This document shows positions 18,860 to 29,533 of a stretch of DNA of 64,000 nucleotides, one piece after another. How positions within the stretch are numbered: position 1 is the first letter of the stretch; every line of letters begins with the position of its first letter. The notes below the pieces were generated by a model. That model saw only the letters and a program-made list of their open reading frames with translations. It did no database searches and was not told the origin of the DNA. The position numbers were made by a program, and so were the translations under genes. Source of the DNA: Melioribacteraceae bacterium (GTDB lineage Bacteria; Bacteroidota; Ignavibacteria; Ignavibacteriales; Melioribacteraceae); the NCBI GenBank assembly GCA_023230485.1, contig JALNXG010000003.1, positions 1-64,000 of the forward strand, in the 5' to 3' direction.

Positions 18860-20806
18860 TTACGATTTTTTAGGGAGTGTGATTCTAAAAGTTGTGCCCT
18901 TTCCCAATTGACTTGTAACACTAATTTTGCCGTTATGTTTTTCTACAAATTCTTTACAGATTAGCAAGCCTAATCCGGTTCCTGATTCACTATCTGTACC
19001 AGCTGTTGATTTTGTTTCCTCTAATTTAAAAAGACTTTCAACACGGCTCTGCTCCATTCCTGTGCCTGTATCAGCTATATCGATTCCAACAGAATCATTA
19101 GTTTCAAAAGCACTAATAGTAATAGTATCTTCTTTACTGCTGAACTTAATAGCATTAGAAATTAAATTACGCAATATAGTATTAAGCATATCTTCGTCAG
19201 CAAACACAATTAATTCATTAGATATATCAGTAGATAATTTAACTCCTTTTTTATCCGCAGATTTCCCAAGTAATTGAATGTTCTCGCTGACCAATGCATA
19301 TAATGAAATTGGACATGGAATAAATTCTAAATGACCAGTTTGGGAGCGGGACCACTGCAATAAGTTCTGAAGTAAATTATGAGAAAGATGAGCAGATTTT
19401 TTCATCTCTTGAAGGTAATGAATTTTTTCTTCATCTGTGAAATCGTAATATTCTGTAATTAAAAGATCAGAAAAACCGATAATAGTTATAAATGGATTTT
19501 TAAGATCATGCGCTATGATAGAGAAAAATTTATCTTTCGTTCTATTTAGTTCCTGCATCTTCTTCTCTGATTCGATCAATTTATCTTCAGCGCGCTTCTT
19601 ATATGTATTATCATAAGCAACATATACAACAGCATCTTCGGAAAGATAAGAGAGGCGTGCATTAAACCAAAACTCCTTGCTATCAATTATTAATGGATAT
19701 TCTATTTCTACAAGTTTTTTTGTTGATAAACATCTAGTAACAGCATCCATAAAGAAATCAGCTTTTTCTTTATCAAAAATTTCATATAAAGATTTATTTA
19801 ATAACTCATCCTTAGGTTTGAAAAGCAATTTTTGATTAGCGGAGGCAATTTTAATATACTCCCCTTTTGAATTTATCTGAATAACAATATCCTGCATTGA
19901 GCCAAAAAGTGCAGTTAATTCTCTTTCATTAATTCTAAGTTTTATCATTGCTCTTGAGAGTAGGAAGATAAGCATGCTTATAATAAATGCGCTGATATAT
20001 AGGAAGATAATCATAGCTTCAGTATTATCTATATAATCCCCCCATCCTTCGATAGGCATTGCAGCGAAAACCCAAGTTCCCGTAGGGAGTAATACTTCCA
20101 CCTTAACCGGATTATTAGAAAAAATATTTTCATCCCCCCAAAATGCTTTGCCACTCACACCGGTACCATCAATTCCTTTTAAAGCATATACATACTTATC
20201 ATCTTTATTCGTTAACTTAATTTCATTGAAAAGCTTGTCTTTCATAATTACTATATCGGTCATTCCCCAGAAGCTTGTAGAATCAGATCCATGCTTTAGA
20301 AATACAGGTGTATAACTAATGAAAGCAACACCCCCCTCGATTAATTCAACGGGACCGGCAATGAATGTATTCTTTGTTTGAATTGTTTTTTCTACTATTT
20401 TTTTTCGCTCGGGATGTTCGAGAAGATTAAGACCAATTGCGGATTCATGCCCTTTCATCGGATAGATAGCACTTATAATGCAACTTGGAGAGATGGACAT
20501 TGTTGATATTACTGTATCATCCTTTATTAATTCGTTTGCAAGATTATCAAAAATGGCAGCATCAATTTGGGGATTGATTGTTATATAGGCAGCAACACCT
20601 TTTGTGTAATAAATCCGGGAATATAGAGCTTTCTCTAATTGGGATTTTTTTGATATCAATACTTCATCTAATTCAGCACGGATATCTTTTTCTTTTTTAT
20701 CATTACTAAACTCGGTGTATTGAAGAATAATAAAAATAAAAACGCTTAAAGATATAAACGCAATCAAAACAGGTGAATAGTTTGAAGATTTAGATGAACC
20801 GGACAT
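18860..20806 (-). CDS. CHASE-PAS sensor histidine kinase
   Basis: 648 residues. Transmembrane helix at ~12-28, an extracytoplasmic CHASE-like domain (~40-235; SRIYYTKGVAAYI, SPSCIISAIYPMKGHES), second transmembrane helix at ~262-283, a PAS domain (~295-405), then HisKA with His433 in FFSIIAHDLKNP and HATPase_c (LISNAIKFSSKE, DTGTGM, SGTGLGLLICKEF). CHASE domains bind small extracellular ligands. No receiver is attached or encoded next to it. It lies 110 bp downstream of the large propeller kinase on the same strand, so the two might be co-transcribed. Confidence 0.88.
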   Translation of the reverse strand: MSGSSKSSNYSPVLIAFISLSVFIFIILQYTEFSNDKKEKDIRAELDEVLISKKSQLEKALYSRIYYTKGVAAYITINPQIDAAIFDNLANELIKDDTVISTMSISPSCIISAIYPMKGHESAIGLNLLEHPERKKIVEKTIQTKNTFIAGPVELIEGGVAFISYTPVFLKHGSDSTSFWGMTDIVIMKDKLFNEIKLTNKDDKYVYALKGIDGTGVSGKAFWGDENIFSNNPVKVEVLLPTGTWVFAAMPIEGWGDYIDNTEAMIIFLYISAFIISMLIFLLSRAMIKLRINERELTALFGSMQDIVIQINSKGEYIKIASANQKLLFKPKDELLNKSLYEIFDKEKADFFMDAVTRCLSTKKLVEIEYPLIIDSKEFWFNARLSYLSEDAVVYVAYDNTYKKRAEDKLIESEKKMQELNRTKDKFFSIIAHDLKNPFITIIGFSDLLITEYYDFTDEEKIHYLQEMKKSAHLSHNLLQNLLQWSRSQTGHLEFIPCPISLYALVSENIQLLGKSADKKGVKLSTDISNELIVFADEDMLNTILRNLISNAIKFSSKEDTITISAFETNDSVGIDIADTGTGMEQSRVESLFKLEETKSTAGTDSESGTGLGLLICKEFVEKHNGKISVTSQLGKGTTFRITLPKKS

Positions 20807-20916
20807 TAATTCCCTATATCCATTTATTTTGGCATATAAGTTAATCTCTATTCGATTTAAATGAAATTATTTTTTTATTTATTTTGCATAAAATAGGACA
20901 AGAGGTAAAAGATAGA

Positions 20917-23900
20917 TCAGAATTTTGGTAATGTGAAATGGAATTTGCTCCATTTAAATTCTTCACTTTCAGCCCAAATTTTTCCACCATGAACTTCAAC
21001 AAACTCTCTACATAAAACCAAACCAAGCCCCGTACTTGGCTCATTATCAGTACCTTTACGACTTACCTTTTCATCAATTTTAAAAAGTTTAATTAGTTCA
21101 GTTTCAGAAATTCCGATACCTGTATCAGAAACCGTAATCTGAATTTCATTTCCTTTATCGAAAGCTTCAATCTTAATTTCATCATCTTGTTTTGAAAACT
21201 TAATAGCGTTAGATAATAAATTTCTGAAAACGGTATTAATCATTTTTTCATCTGCAAAAACTTCTAATGAAGGATCAACCTTATTTAATAAAGAAGCTTT
21301 CTTTTGAACTAATTGATCGGAGATTGTAGAAATATTTTGGTTAACTAAGGAATTAAGATTTAATACTTCTCGACTTAGTTTAATTCCACTTTGTTGAATA
21401 GTTGCCCATTCCAATAGGTTGTTCATTAATTTATAGAGATTATCGGCAGATTTATTTAATGAGCTACTAATTTCAGCATATTCTGAAACGGAAATATTAT
21501 TACTTTGATTAGCCATTAGCTCTGTAAGTTTAAGGAATCCACTAAGGGGACTTCTAAGATCATGGGCTATAATTCTAAAAAATTTATCTTTGGAAGCATT
21601 TACATCTTTTAATTCAGCTGCTTGTGCTTGAATATCTCTAGTTCTTTCATCTACCAATCTACCCAGTTCAATGTTCTTCTTTTTTAGGCGATAGGAGTTA
21701 AAATAAATTAAAGCATATAGCATAAAAATAAAAAAGAAAAAATAACTAAAATAAGCCCAGAAAGTTCTATACCAAGGTGGTAGAACTGTAAAAGAATAAC
21801 TAATTGTTTTACTCCACACCCCTTCCGGGCTTTGTGCTTTTAAATAAAATGTATAATTCCCTTCACTCATATTACCGAATACTGCACTTGTATTTAATGT
21901 TAGTGGACTCCACTGTTTATCATATCCATCCAGAAAATATTGATATTTCACGAGATGAGGTCTTGTTACTTCGATAGCAGCAAATTCTATTGTAATTTGA
22001 TTATGGTCATAAGGGATTTTCAAATCGATTGGGATTTGATAAATAGGAGCAATGCGGCTAAACTGAATATTTGCATAATGTTCGCGGATTTTTTCAATTT
22101 CAATTCGATCGAGTTTTTTCCCGAATACAGTCGTTTCTTGCTGTTTAATGGTAGTCGAATCATAAGTGGTATTACCATTAAGATTATACCAATTAATTAC
22201 CTCGTCTTTTAGTTTGATTTTTTGAATTGCCAGAATAGGTTGAGTATTATCTCTTTTTATTTTATTGTAGTCGAAACGAATTAGTGCGGTATTATCAGCA
22301 CCTGTGGCAATCCAGATAATGCCCTTGCTATCGAGATACATCCCTCTCTGACCGGCATTGACATCTTTAATTGGATATCCTGTTCTTTTGCTATAAATTT
22401 CAAAAATTGGTTTATTCTCTTTCCATCCGGTAAGAACAGAGATTCCCCAATTAGTACCGATAAAGATTCTTCCAGTTTTATCTTGTAATATTTGTCCAAC
22501 AGTATTATCGCTCAAACCATCTTCGGTAGTATAATTGGTAAAGGTTTTACCATCATATTTCATAATTCCATTTCCATCAGTACCTAGCCAAATATTTCCA
22601 AGATTATCTTCAAAAACGGAATAAATAATATTTTGCGATAACCCATTGGATATAGTAAAATTTGTAAATTTTTCACCATCAAATTTACTTATACCACCTG
22701 AAGTGCCGAACCAGATATTGCCCTTCTTATCTAAAATCGAACATAGTACAATATTATGTGCTAAGCCTTCATTCCTAGTAAAATTTTTAAAATTTTTACC
22801 ATCGAATCTGCTTACACCACCCCCTGCTGTACTAAACCAGTAATTACCTTTTTTATCTTCTAGGATAGAATTAACTCTATTATCAGTAAGTCCTTCATTA
22901 GTAGTATATGTAGTAAATTTACCGCTATTAGTTAACGGATTATATTTACTTACGCCTCCGCCGATAGTTCCAAACCAAATATTACCTTTGGAATCCTCAT
23001 AAATGCTTTTAATACTATTATCTTTTAATCCATTTTCCATAGAGAAATATTTAGAAAAGAGAGGTGAGCCACTCAATAAATTCTTGCTTTGAAACATAGA
23101 GATACCATTATTATAAGTACCAAGCCAAATATTACCTTTAGAATCTTCGAGAATACTATAGATAATATCAGCTCTTAGACCCTGTTGAGATGAGTATGAT
23201 GTAAAAGCTCTACCATCATATCGAGTAACTCCTGCTCCATAAGTACCCATCCATATATTACCCCCTTTATCAGAAGTAATTGTATAGATGTAATCATTTG
23301 GAAGACCTTGAAGAGAGTTGAATGTGGTGAATGATTTTCCATCGAAACGAGAAAAGCCTCCCCCCTGAGTACCGAACCATAGTTCACCTGATTGGTCTTT
23401 ATATGAACACCAAATCCGATTATTTGCAAGTCCATCTATTTTACTGAAATATTTAAATTCTTTTCCGTCATAAACTGTAATGCCTCCTCCAAGAGTACTA
23501 AACCATAATTTACCTGAATTATCCTGCAAAATCGAAAATACTGTATCACCCGATAGACCATTTGTTTTATTAAAATTCTTAAATGTTTTTCCATCGAATC
23601 TACTAACACCATTTTTAATAGTACCGAACCACATTATCCCTTCTTTATCTTGGAGAATGGCGCGAACATTATTATCGGAGAGACCATCCTTTTCAGTATA
23701 AGCGGTGAATTTCTTTCCATCAAAACTCGAAACACCACCTCCATAAGTACCAAACCACATAAGACCATCTTTATCTTCAGCAATACTTAGTATTGAATTA
23801 TCAAGCAACCCTTTGACTTCGAAATATGTTGTGAAAGTTCTCCCATCATATTTACAGATACCTTTCCGATTAGTACCAAACCACATATTACCTTTAGAAT

Positions 23901-24213
23901 CTTCAAAAATTGAAAGGATTACATTACTAGGCATACCATTAATTATTCCAAATGTAGTGAATGATTTGCCGTCATACCTACTTACACCGCCGCCATAAGT
24001 ACCGAACCATAAATTTCCGAATCGGTCTCTATAACTGCTGGCAATACTGCTTAAAGGAAGTCCTTGTTCAGTGGTAAAAGTGGTAAAATTGGCAAGTCCT
24101 CCATAATCACCTTGAGCATATAAGGTGAAATTAGGAATTACAAAAATGCATAGCAATACACTATATCCAAAATGTTTTTGGATGAAGATTGATATTTTAT
24201 CAATAAGTGTCAC
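20917..24213 (-). CDS. Reg_prop sensor histidine kinase with 14 propeller repeats
   Basis: 1,098 residues. Signal segment (1-33, ending LYAQG), then 14 readable repeats of the form NIWFGTxGGGVSRFDGKxFT (counting WFGT, WFST, WMGT, WLGT, FIGT and WIAT variants), which would make two seven-bladed propellers in the periplasm; a Y_Y_Y domain (~730-805; VKYQYFLDGYDKQW), one transmembrane helix (~812-832), HisKA with His884 in FFRIIAHDLRSP and HATPase_c (LLSNAIKFS, DTGIGI, STGLGLVLCREF). No receiver. The start is GTG at 24213 with no evident SD. It follows the GH2 gene, so a sugar from that enzyme is a reasonable but unproven ligand. Confidence 0.9.
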   Translation of the reverse strand: MTLIDKISIFIQKHFGYSVLLCIFVIPNFTLYAQGDYGGLANFTTFTTEQGLPLSSIASSYRDRFGNLWFGTYGGGVSRYDGKSFTTFGIINGMPSNVILSIFEDSKGNMWFGTNRKGICKYDGRTFTTYFEVKGLLDNSILSIAEDKDGLMWFGTYGGGVSSFDGKKFTAYTEKDGLSDNNVRAILQDKEGIMWFGTIKNGVSRFDGKTFKNFNKTNGLSGDTVFSILQDNSGKLWFSTLGGGITVYDGKEFKYFSKIDGLANNRIWCSYKDQSGELWFGTQGGGFSRFDGKSFTTFNSLQGLPNDYIYTITSDKGGNIWMGTYGAGVTRYDGRAFTSYSSQQGLRADIIYSILEDSKGNIWLGTYNNGISMFQSKNLLSGSPLFSKYFSMENGLKDNSIKSIYEDSKGNIWFGTIGGGVSKYNPLTNSGKFTTYTTNEGLTDNRVNSILEDKKGNYWFSTAGGGVSRFDGKNFKNFTRNEGLAHNIVLCSILDKKGNIWFGTSGGISKFDGEKFTNFTISNGLSQNIIYSVFEDNLGNIWLGTDGNGIMKYDGKTFTNYTTEDGLSDNTVGQILQDKTGRIFIGTNWGISVLTGWKENKPIFEIYSKRTGYPIKDVNAGQRGMYLDSKGIIWIATGADNTALIRFDYNKIKRDNTQPILAIQKIKLKDEVINWYNLNGNTTYDSTTIKQQETTVFGKKLDRIEIEKIREHYANIQFSRIAPIYQIPIDLKIPYDHNQITIEFAAIEVTRPHLVKYQYFLDGYDKQWSPLTLNTSAVFGNMSEGNYTFYLKAQSPEGVWSKTISYSFTVLPPWYRTFWAYFSYFFFFIFMLYALIYFNSYRLKKKNIELGRLVDERTRDIQAQAAELKDVNASKDKFFRIIAHDLRSPLSGFLKLTELMANQSNNISVSEYAEISSSLNKSADNLYKLMNNLLEWATIQQSGIKLSREVLNLNSLVNQNISTISDQLVQKKASLLNKVDPSLEVFADEKMINTVFRNLLSNAIKFSKQDDEIKIEAFDKGNEIQITVSDTGIGISETELIKLFKIDEKVSRKGTDNEPSTGLGLVLCREFVEVHGGKIWAESEEFKWSKFHFTLPKF

Positions 24214-24238
24214 TATTTATACAATGTTATGCAAAAAA

Positions 24239-24264
24239 GATAATATTCTCCCAACGATATTATC
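24239..24264 (-). terminator. candidate intrinsic terminator after the GH2 gene
   Basis: Read on the minus strand, an 8-bp stem GATAATAT / ATATTATC with a 10-base loop is followed at once by six T. The stem is AT-only plus one GC pair, so it may be leaky. It lies between the GH2 stop and the GTG of the propeller kinase. Confidence 0.5.
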
Positions 24265-24299
24265 GTAGAAATATTTTATATGTTTAATTTTCTTTAAAC

Positions 24300-27200
24300 T
24301 CACTTAACTAATATATAAAAATTTATTTTATATTCACTCTTCTCAGAAAACAGAGAATATTCTTTATGTGGAGTGGCTCCCCAGCTATCATCGCCTCCAA
24401 CGCCTGTCATTTTATGATCAACATGAAGCTCGATTAAGTCTCTTTTTTTTATATCCGTAGTATGCTTGAGATTCAAATCTTTATCCGGACCGGCATCAAA
24501 ATCTTCCACCAAATTATTAAGAGCATTAAATTCGATTAAAGAATCTGCTACTATCATCAAACCATGGTCATCTTTATTTAAAAGCGAGAGCCAGCGCACA
24601 TCCGATTTGTGTCCATTTTCCTGTGGACGAATATATGGTGTATATTGTTCGCCAACCGATGAGGAATAAATACCGAGGGTCGAAGCCGTTTTTCTATCCC
24701 AATAATTTTCCCAGGGACCTCTCCCGAAAAATTCAAGATTATCGTATTCCGCCGGAAGAAGCATTTTCATACCAATCCTTGGGACTATTACATTAGACGG
24801 ATCATCTATTTCAATCTCATTCTCTAGATAAATAACACCGTTTTCATAAATAGTGTAATTAGCTTTCCAAATAGTCTTTATTATTTGGAAATTATAATCA
24901 ACAATTAATATTATCGTTCCGTCTTGATTTTTGTTATATGTAATCTTGTCTGCGAACAAATCATTTTCGGATGCGTTTTTATATTCGGCACATTTTCTAG
25001 GCATATTCCAGCCATAATCGTTATCGGTGGGCGCACGCCAGAATGTGGGACGCAATCCTTTATGATCTTTTATCAGTTCATTTCCATTATAATTATAAGA
25101 GGTCATTATACCAGAGAGTTTATTAAATTCTATACTAAAATTTTCTCCTCTGAACTCTATATTATCTTTATCTGTAATTGTGATCATATTTTTTGTGGGA
25201 AGTATTATATCGTGCTTCCTTTCTATACAAGGAAATTGGATCTGCTCATAAGCGATTTCCCATCCTTTGGGAAGAGGGGGTTCTTCGGATTTTAATTTTG
25301 CTGAAAGATTAAGAAAATACTCCTTTCCGGAGGTGAATGATAATTTCCCGAAATCAATTTTGATTTTTCCTTTTTCTTCGGGTTCAATATTCATTGTATC
25401 GATTGAACCGACTTTTATAATTTTTCCATTTTCCAGAATAGACCAATCGAATTGATATTTTTCCAAATTCGTGAATCGAAATTTATTTGATATCTCAATT
25501 AGTCCTTCATTCAAGTCCACCGGAGTAAAAGCAATATTCTGATAAACTTTTTTTACTTCCATACTATGTGGCTTGAAAGAACGATCAGGAAATACAACTC
25601 CATTTATAAGGAAATTACCATCGGAAGGAGTCCCATTAGGTCCATAATCACCGCCATAAGCCCAATACTCACCCGATGAATCTTTTTTCAATAATCCTTG
25701 ATCCGCCCAGTCCCAAATAAATCCTCCTTGCAGATTAGGATATTTTTCAATTGTCTCCCAGTAATCTTTGAGGTTACCAATACTATTACCCATTGCATGA
25801 GCGTATTCGCAGAGGATTAAAGGTCGGTCGTGATTATTAATAGCGTATTTTTCCATATCCCATATTTGATCATACATGGGACAGTAAATATCAGTATTCC
25901 ATTCGAACAAAGCGCGCTCGTACTGTACAGGGCGAGTATTATCTCTTTGTTTTATCCAATTATAAGTATTATAAAAATTATAACCATTACCCGCTTCGTT
26001 CCCGAGCGACCAAATTATCACACTTGGATGATTCTTATCGCGTTCAACAGAATTTTTTGTCCTTGTTAAATGAGCATTTAGCCATGCCGGATTATTACCG
26101 AGCGTGCCGCCAACTTTTAGGTTATATCCCATTCCGTGAGATTCTATATTGGCTTCGGCAACAAGATAAATTCCATATTTATCGCATAGTTTGTACCATT
26201 CCTCCGGTTGAGGATAGTGAGAAGTACGAACGGCATTGATATTTAGCTTTTTCATCTGCTCAATATCTTTAAGCATCAATGCTCTATCAACTACCTGTCC
26301 CGTCAGTGGATTAAACTCATGAAGATTTACACCTTTGATCAAAATTCTTTTTCCATTAACTAAAAGTGTACCATCTCTAATTTCTACTTTTCTAAAACCG
26401 ATTTGAGTGGAAGTTAATTCGAGTATGCTATTATTTTCATCTTTCGTATAAATAAGTAGCGTGTATAGATTAGGCGATTCTGCGGACCACTGTTTTACAT
26501 TACTGATTTTGTGGTCAAAAGAAATGATTGCATTTTTTTCGTTATTAAATTTATCGGTGGATTTTGTTTCAGTGAAGATTATTGAACTATCAGAATCAAT
26601 TAGTTCGATGGTAATATTAGCCTCTACAATTTTTTCTATGTGATTTTTTAGTTCTATATCGAGATTAAAAATTCCTGCTGTATATTCATCATCGAGAATC
26701 GCTTTTACAAAGAAATCTTTGATTCTTGTTTGAGGTTGTGAATAGAGATAAACTTCGCGTGGGATTCCGCTGATGCGCCAATAGTCCTGACATTCAAGGT
26801 AGCTGCCATCACTCCATCTAATTACTTCTAAAGCAATAAGGTTTTTCCCATTTACTAAATATTTAGTAATATTAAATTCGGCAGGTGTTTTACTATCTTT
26901 AGTAAGTCCAACATATTTCCCGTTTACATAAATATATCCGGCTGATTTAATTGCACCGAAATGAATAAAAATTTCTTTACCTTTCCAATTTGTAGGGAGT
27001 TCAAATTCCTTTCTGTAATATCCAAATGAATTATTATCCATATCCACGTAGGGTGGTTTTTGAGAACGATCGGCTGCCCATTCATAAGGATGATTAAGAT
27101 AATGAGGAATTCCATACCCTTTTATTTCCATATTAGATGGTACTTCTATTTTATTCCACTTTGATATATCGAGTTTATTCTCAAAGTAATTGATAATTCT

Positions 27201-27458
27201 GTTTTGAAATCCCAGAGCGAAATTAAAACCCCAAATACCATTAAGGGAAAGAAAATTTTGAGAGTTTTCTTTTATGTCGGCAATTGCTTCATTGCGATTG
27301 GAATAAGTAAAAAATGTGGAGTGAGGTGCTTCTTTATTAATATTTTGGATTGCAGGGTTTTCTAATTCAGGATGTGGAGACCTTTTCGGCTGACAATAAA
27401 TAATTGAACTTAGAGCTAAAAAAAGTAAAGAGAGCACAGCAATCAGTATGTTTTTCAT
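24300..27458 (-). CDS. lacZ: secreted GH2 beta-galactosidase, LacZ type
   Basis: 1,052 residues with a signal peptide (about 1-22), so it works in the periplasm or outside, unlike E. coli LacZ. GH2 sugar-binding domain (~60-245; YLNHPYEW, WSDGSYLECQDYWRISGI), immunoglobulin-like domain, TIM barrel with acid/base Glu488 (WSLGNEAGN) and nucleophile Glu551 (LILCEYAHAMGNS), then GGFIWDWADQG and the C-terminal Bgal_small_N-type domain (~760-1050; GRGPWENYWDRK). Cleaves terminal beta-galactosides. It starts 20 bp after the toroid-like protein gene, forming a two-gene operon. Confidence 0.93.
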   Translation of the reverse strand: MKNILIAVLSLLFLALSSIIYCQPKRSPHPELENPAIQNINKEAPHSTFFTYSNRNEAIADIKENSQNFLSLNGIWGFNFALGFQNRIINYFENKLDISKWNKIEVPSNMEIKGYGIPHYLNHPYEWAADRSQKPPYVDMDNNSFGYYRKEFELPTNWKGKEIFIHFGAIKSAGYIYVNGKYVGLTKDSKTPAEFNITKYLVNGKNLIALEVIRWSDGSYLECQDYWRISGIPREVYLYSQPQTRIKDFFVKAILDDEYTAGIFNLDIELKNHIEKIVEANITIELIDSDSSIIFTETKSTDKFNNEKNAIISFDHKISNVKQWSAESPNLYTLLIYTKDENNSILELTSTQIGFRKVEIRDGTLLVNGKRILIKGVNLHEFNPLTGQVVDRALMLKDIEQMKKLNINAVRTSHYPQPEEWYKLCDKYGIYLVAEANIESHGMGYNLKVGGTLGNNPAWLNAHLTRTKNSVERDKNHPSVIIWSLGNEAGNGYNFYNTYNWIKQRDNTRPVQYERALFEWNTDIYCPMYDQIWDMEKYAINNHDRPLILCEYAHAMGNSIGNLKDYWETIEKYPNLQGGFIWDWADQGLLKKDSSGEYWAYGGDYGPNGTPSDGNFLINGVVFPDRSFKPHSMEVKKVYQNIAFTPVDLNEGLIEISNKFRFTNLEKYQFDWSILENGKIIKVGSIDTMNIEPEEKGKIKIDFGKLSFTSGKEYFLNLSAKLKSEEPPLPKGWEIAYEQIQFPCIERKHDIILPTKNMITITDKDNIEFRGENFSIEFNKLSGIMTSYNYNGNELIKDHKGLRPTFWRAPTDNDYGWNMPRKCAEYKNASENDLFADKITYNKNQDGTIILIVDYNFQIIKTIWKANYTIYENGVIYLENEIEIDDPSNVIVPRIGMKMLLPAEYDNLEFFGRGPWENYWDRKTASTLGIYSSSVGEQYTPYIRPQENGHKSDVRWLSLLNKDDHGLMIVADSLIEFNALNNLVEDFDAGPDKDLNLKHTTDIKKRDLIELHVDHKMTGVGGDDSWGATPHKEYSLFSEKSEYKINFYILVK

Positions 27459-27478
27459 ATCTAAAATCCCCGATGTAA

Positions 27479-29374
27479 TTAATCTATTATTGAAATCTGA
27501 TACTTTATATCCGTTTTATAATTATCAATCGGTTTAGAAATATCTATATATATCGGTAAAGCCTTTAATGCGGGATAAGGAGAGAAGAAAAGATCGTTAT
27601 TTCTATTCAATATTATTTCACCATTTCCTTGAGTAATTTTAAATAAAAATTTATTTTCTGGTGTTTTTATTAAAACATTTTTTGAATCAATCTTTTCAAG
27701 CGTCATACCATCCTTAAAAATTATTGGTTCTATAATTTTTACATCGGGACAGGAGTCGTGATAAGTAAGTATAATTTCCTTTTCAATTATATTATCAGTG
27801 AATCGATGAATTAAAGAATAACTGACACCACCAGCGAGCCATCGTCTATCTCTAAGTTCTCCTTGAGCTGTTACTGTAATTGTGGAATCATCTTGTAATA
27901 ATTTTTGATGAGCATCAAATTCAAAAAGATTTGTGAAGTATCCGATTGAATCGGAATATTCTATGCGAGGAGTTAGTGGAAGATTTTTCCCGATTTCAGG
28001 AAAGCTCATTGGTTCCCACCTATGATATTCAGTACTGCTTGCAGCTTGAAGAAGTCCATATCCATCAATCCAAAGATTACAGATAGAGCCACCGGAGGGA
28101 CGAAACATATATTTACTATTTTCTCTTTTTTCATAATCTTTATATCCATAAGAAGAGATTGTTGTCATATAATTTTTCGTTCTTACTAAATCTAAATTGA
28201 GAGTCTCAAAATGCTTCGACCAATTTTTATTATTACTAGGGATTTTCTCTAAATTTATTGAAGAATCTGTCGCTCGTTGATAACCCATTGCAATACTTTT
28301 TGCTTTAGTAAAAGTTGGATAGATGCAAGGTGGGTCATTAAAAATAAGTGAATGATGATAACCATAAGTTAAATAACCATTTTGAATGTTATTTCTTATT
28401 GAAAGAAGATTTCTATAAGCAGCTGAAGCAAAAACAGGAAATTTATCAGCATAAAGCATAAAAGATAAGATTACACCATCGGAAGTAGCCCCGCCATAAA
28501 TAGTCCATTTATTACTCCTTATCCCCCATGAATTATCCAACATTCCATCAGGATAAATAAAATAAAGGTGATTATTTATACTCTCAATAACCATTTCCTT
28601 TACAAAATCATCATTCGTCAATTCCGCATATAACCCCAACCCCCAAAGAGACATTTCCAAATTGTAGCCGAGATCTACTCCATATTTATTTTTATTCTCT
28701 CTTCCTCCTTCTCCTTGAATGAAGAAATCGGAATCCATTTTAGAAATAATTCTATGCGCTAATGATTTCGCTTTTAATAAATAATTTGAATCAGGAATAA
28801 TTTTATAAACTGATGCGAGAGAAGCAGTAGTTGTAGCACAATAATTAATGCTCGCAAATTCGGGAGTCATTATTCGTAAAAGATAATCAGCACCTTTCTT
28901 GATTGAATTTTTCCAGATATCTTTTTTAGTGGGACTAATATACTTTTCAATTAGAGGATATGTAAGAGCGAGCATTAATACTTGATCAGTTGTTGTGCCT
29001 GTCCATTCTTCGGGGGTTTCTTTCCAACTTCCATTCTTTTCTTGTTGAGCAAAAAGCCAATCAGCTAAAATAAGGGAAGCATTTAAGTATTTTTTGTCGT
29101 TTGCAATTAGATAGGATATTGCGAAAGGATAAACACTCTCTGCTGCTCTAGTATGAAGCACATTACAATGAGGACATGTTATTGCTCCGAAATTATTATC
29201 CTTCTCGTCAGTAATTTGATTAGCAATAATTCTATCTGATAATTCGATAAGCGTATTACTAAACTCGGATTTTAAATTTGCTTCGGCAGGAATAGAAAAT
29301 TGATTTGCATTTTGTGCTGATAAAAACTGCACAAAAACTAGGAGATTAAAGAACCATAAAAAGATGAGCTTCAT
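27479..29374 (-). CDS. secreted alpha/alpha-toroid-like protein, putative glycan-active enzyme
   Basis: 631 residues, signal peptide 1-20 (FLSAQ). I do not recognise the family. The first ~400 residues are mostly helical with repeated Trp/Tyr/Gly-rich turns (LADWLFAQQEKNGSW, GADYLLRIM, YNLEMSLWGLGLYAEL), the look of an (alpha/alpha)n barrel found in polysaccharide lyases and GH88/GH105-type hydrolases. A possible metal knuckle CPHCNVLH (Cys67, His69, Cys70, His74) occurs near the N-terminus. The last ~170 residues look beta-rich, as in many toroid lyases. Being 20 bp upstream of the secreted beta-galactosidase supports a part in glycan breakdown, but substrate and reaction are unknown. Confidence 0.6.
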   Translation of the reverse strand: MKLIFLWFFNLLVFVQFLSAQNANQFSIPAEANLKSEFSNTLIELSDRIIANQITDEKDNNFGAITCPHCNVLHTRAAESVYPFAISYLIANDKKYLNASLILADWLFAQQEKNGSWKETPEEWTGTTTDQVLMLALTYPLIEKYISPTKKDIWKNSIKKGADYLLRIMTPEFASINYCATTTASLASVYKIIPDSNYLLKAKSLAHRIISKMDSDFFIQGEGGRENKNKYGVDLGYNLEMSLWGLGLYAELTNDDFVKEMVIESINNHLYFIYPDGMLDNSWGIRSNKWTIYGGATSDGVILSFMLYADKFPVFASAAYRNLLSIRNNIQNGYLTYGYHHSLIFNDPPCIYPTFTKAKSIAMGYQRATDSSINLEKIPSNNKNWSKHFETLNLDLVRTKNYMTTISSYGYKDYEKRENSKYMFRPSGGSICNLWIDGYGLLQAASSTEYHRWEPMSFPEIGKNLPLTPRIEYSDSIGYFTNLFEFDAHQKLLQDDSTITVTAQGELRDRRWLAGGVSYSLIHRFTDNIIEKEIILTYHDSCPDVKIIEPIIFKDGMTLEKIDSKNVLIKTPENKFLFKITQGNGEIILNRNNDLFFSPYPALKALPIYIDISKPIDNYKTDIKYQISIID

Positions 29375-29484
29375 TTAGATAATATTTTATTTAGTACAAA
29401 ATTAACAGTTATAAATGAGAATAGAAAATAAAATACTTAATTATTATTTTCTTAAAAATGAGCACTCATTTCTTGGCATAAAAA

Positions 29485-29513
29485 AAGCCCGACTAATGAA
29501 ATCAGCCGGGCTT
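29485..29513 (-). terminator. strong intrinsic terminator of the GDPD gene
   Basis: On the minus strand a 13-bp stem (AAGCCCGGCTGAT / ATTAGTCGGGCTT, two G-U pairs) with a TTC loop is followed by seven T including the stem end. It sits 21 bases after the GDPD stop and separates that gene from the toroid/GH2 operon. Confidence 0.9.
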
Positions 29514-29533
29514 GAAAATATCTAATTAAGGGC

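Noticed and set aside
22281..23998. Reading frames opposite the propeller repeats of the 20917-24213 kinase
   Set aside because: Periodic shadows of the WFGT-type repeats, without ribosome sites.
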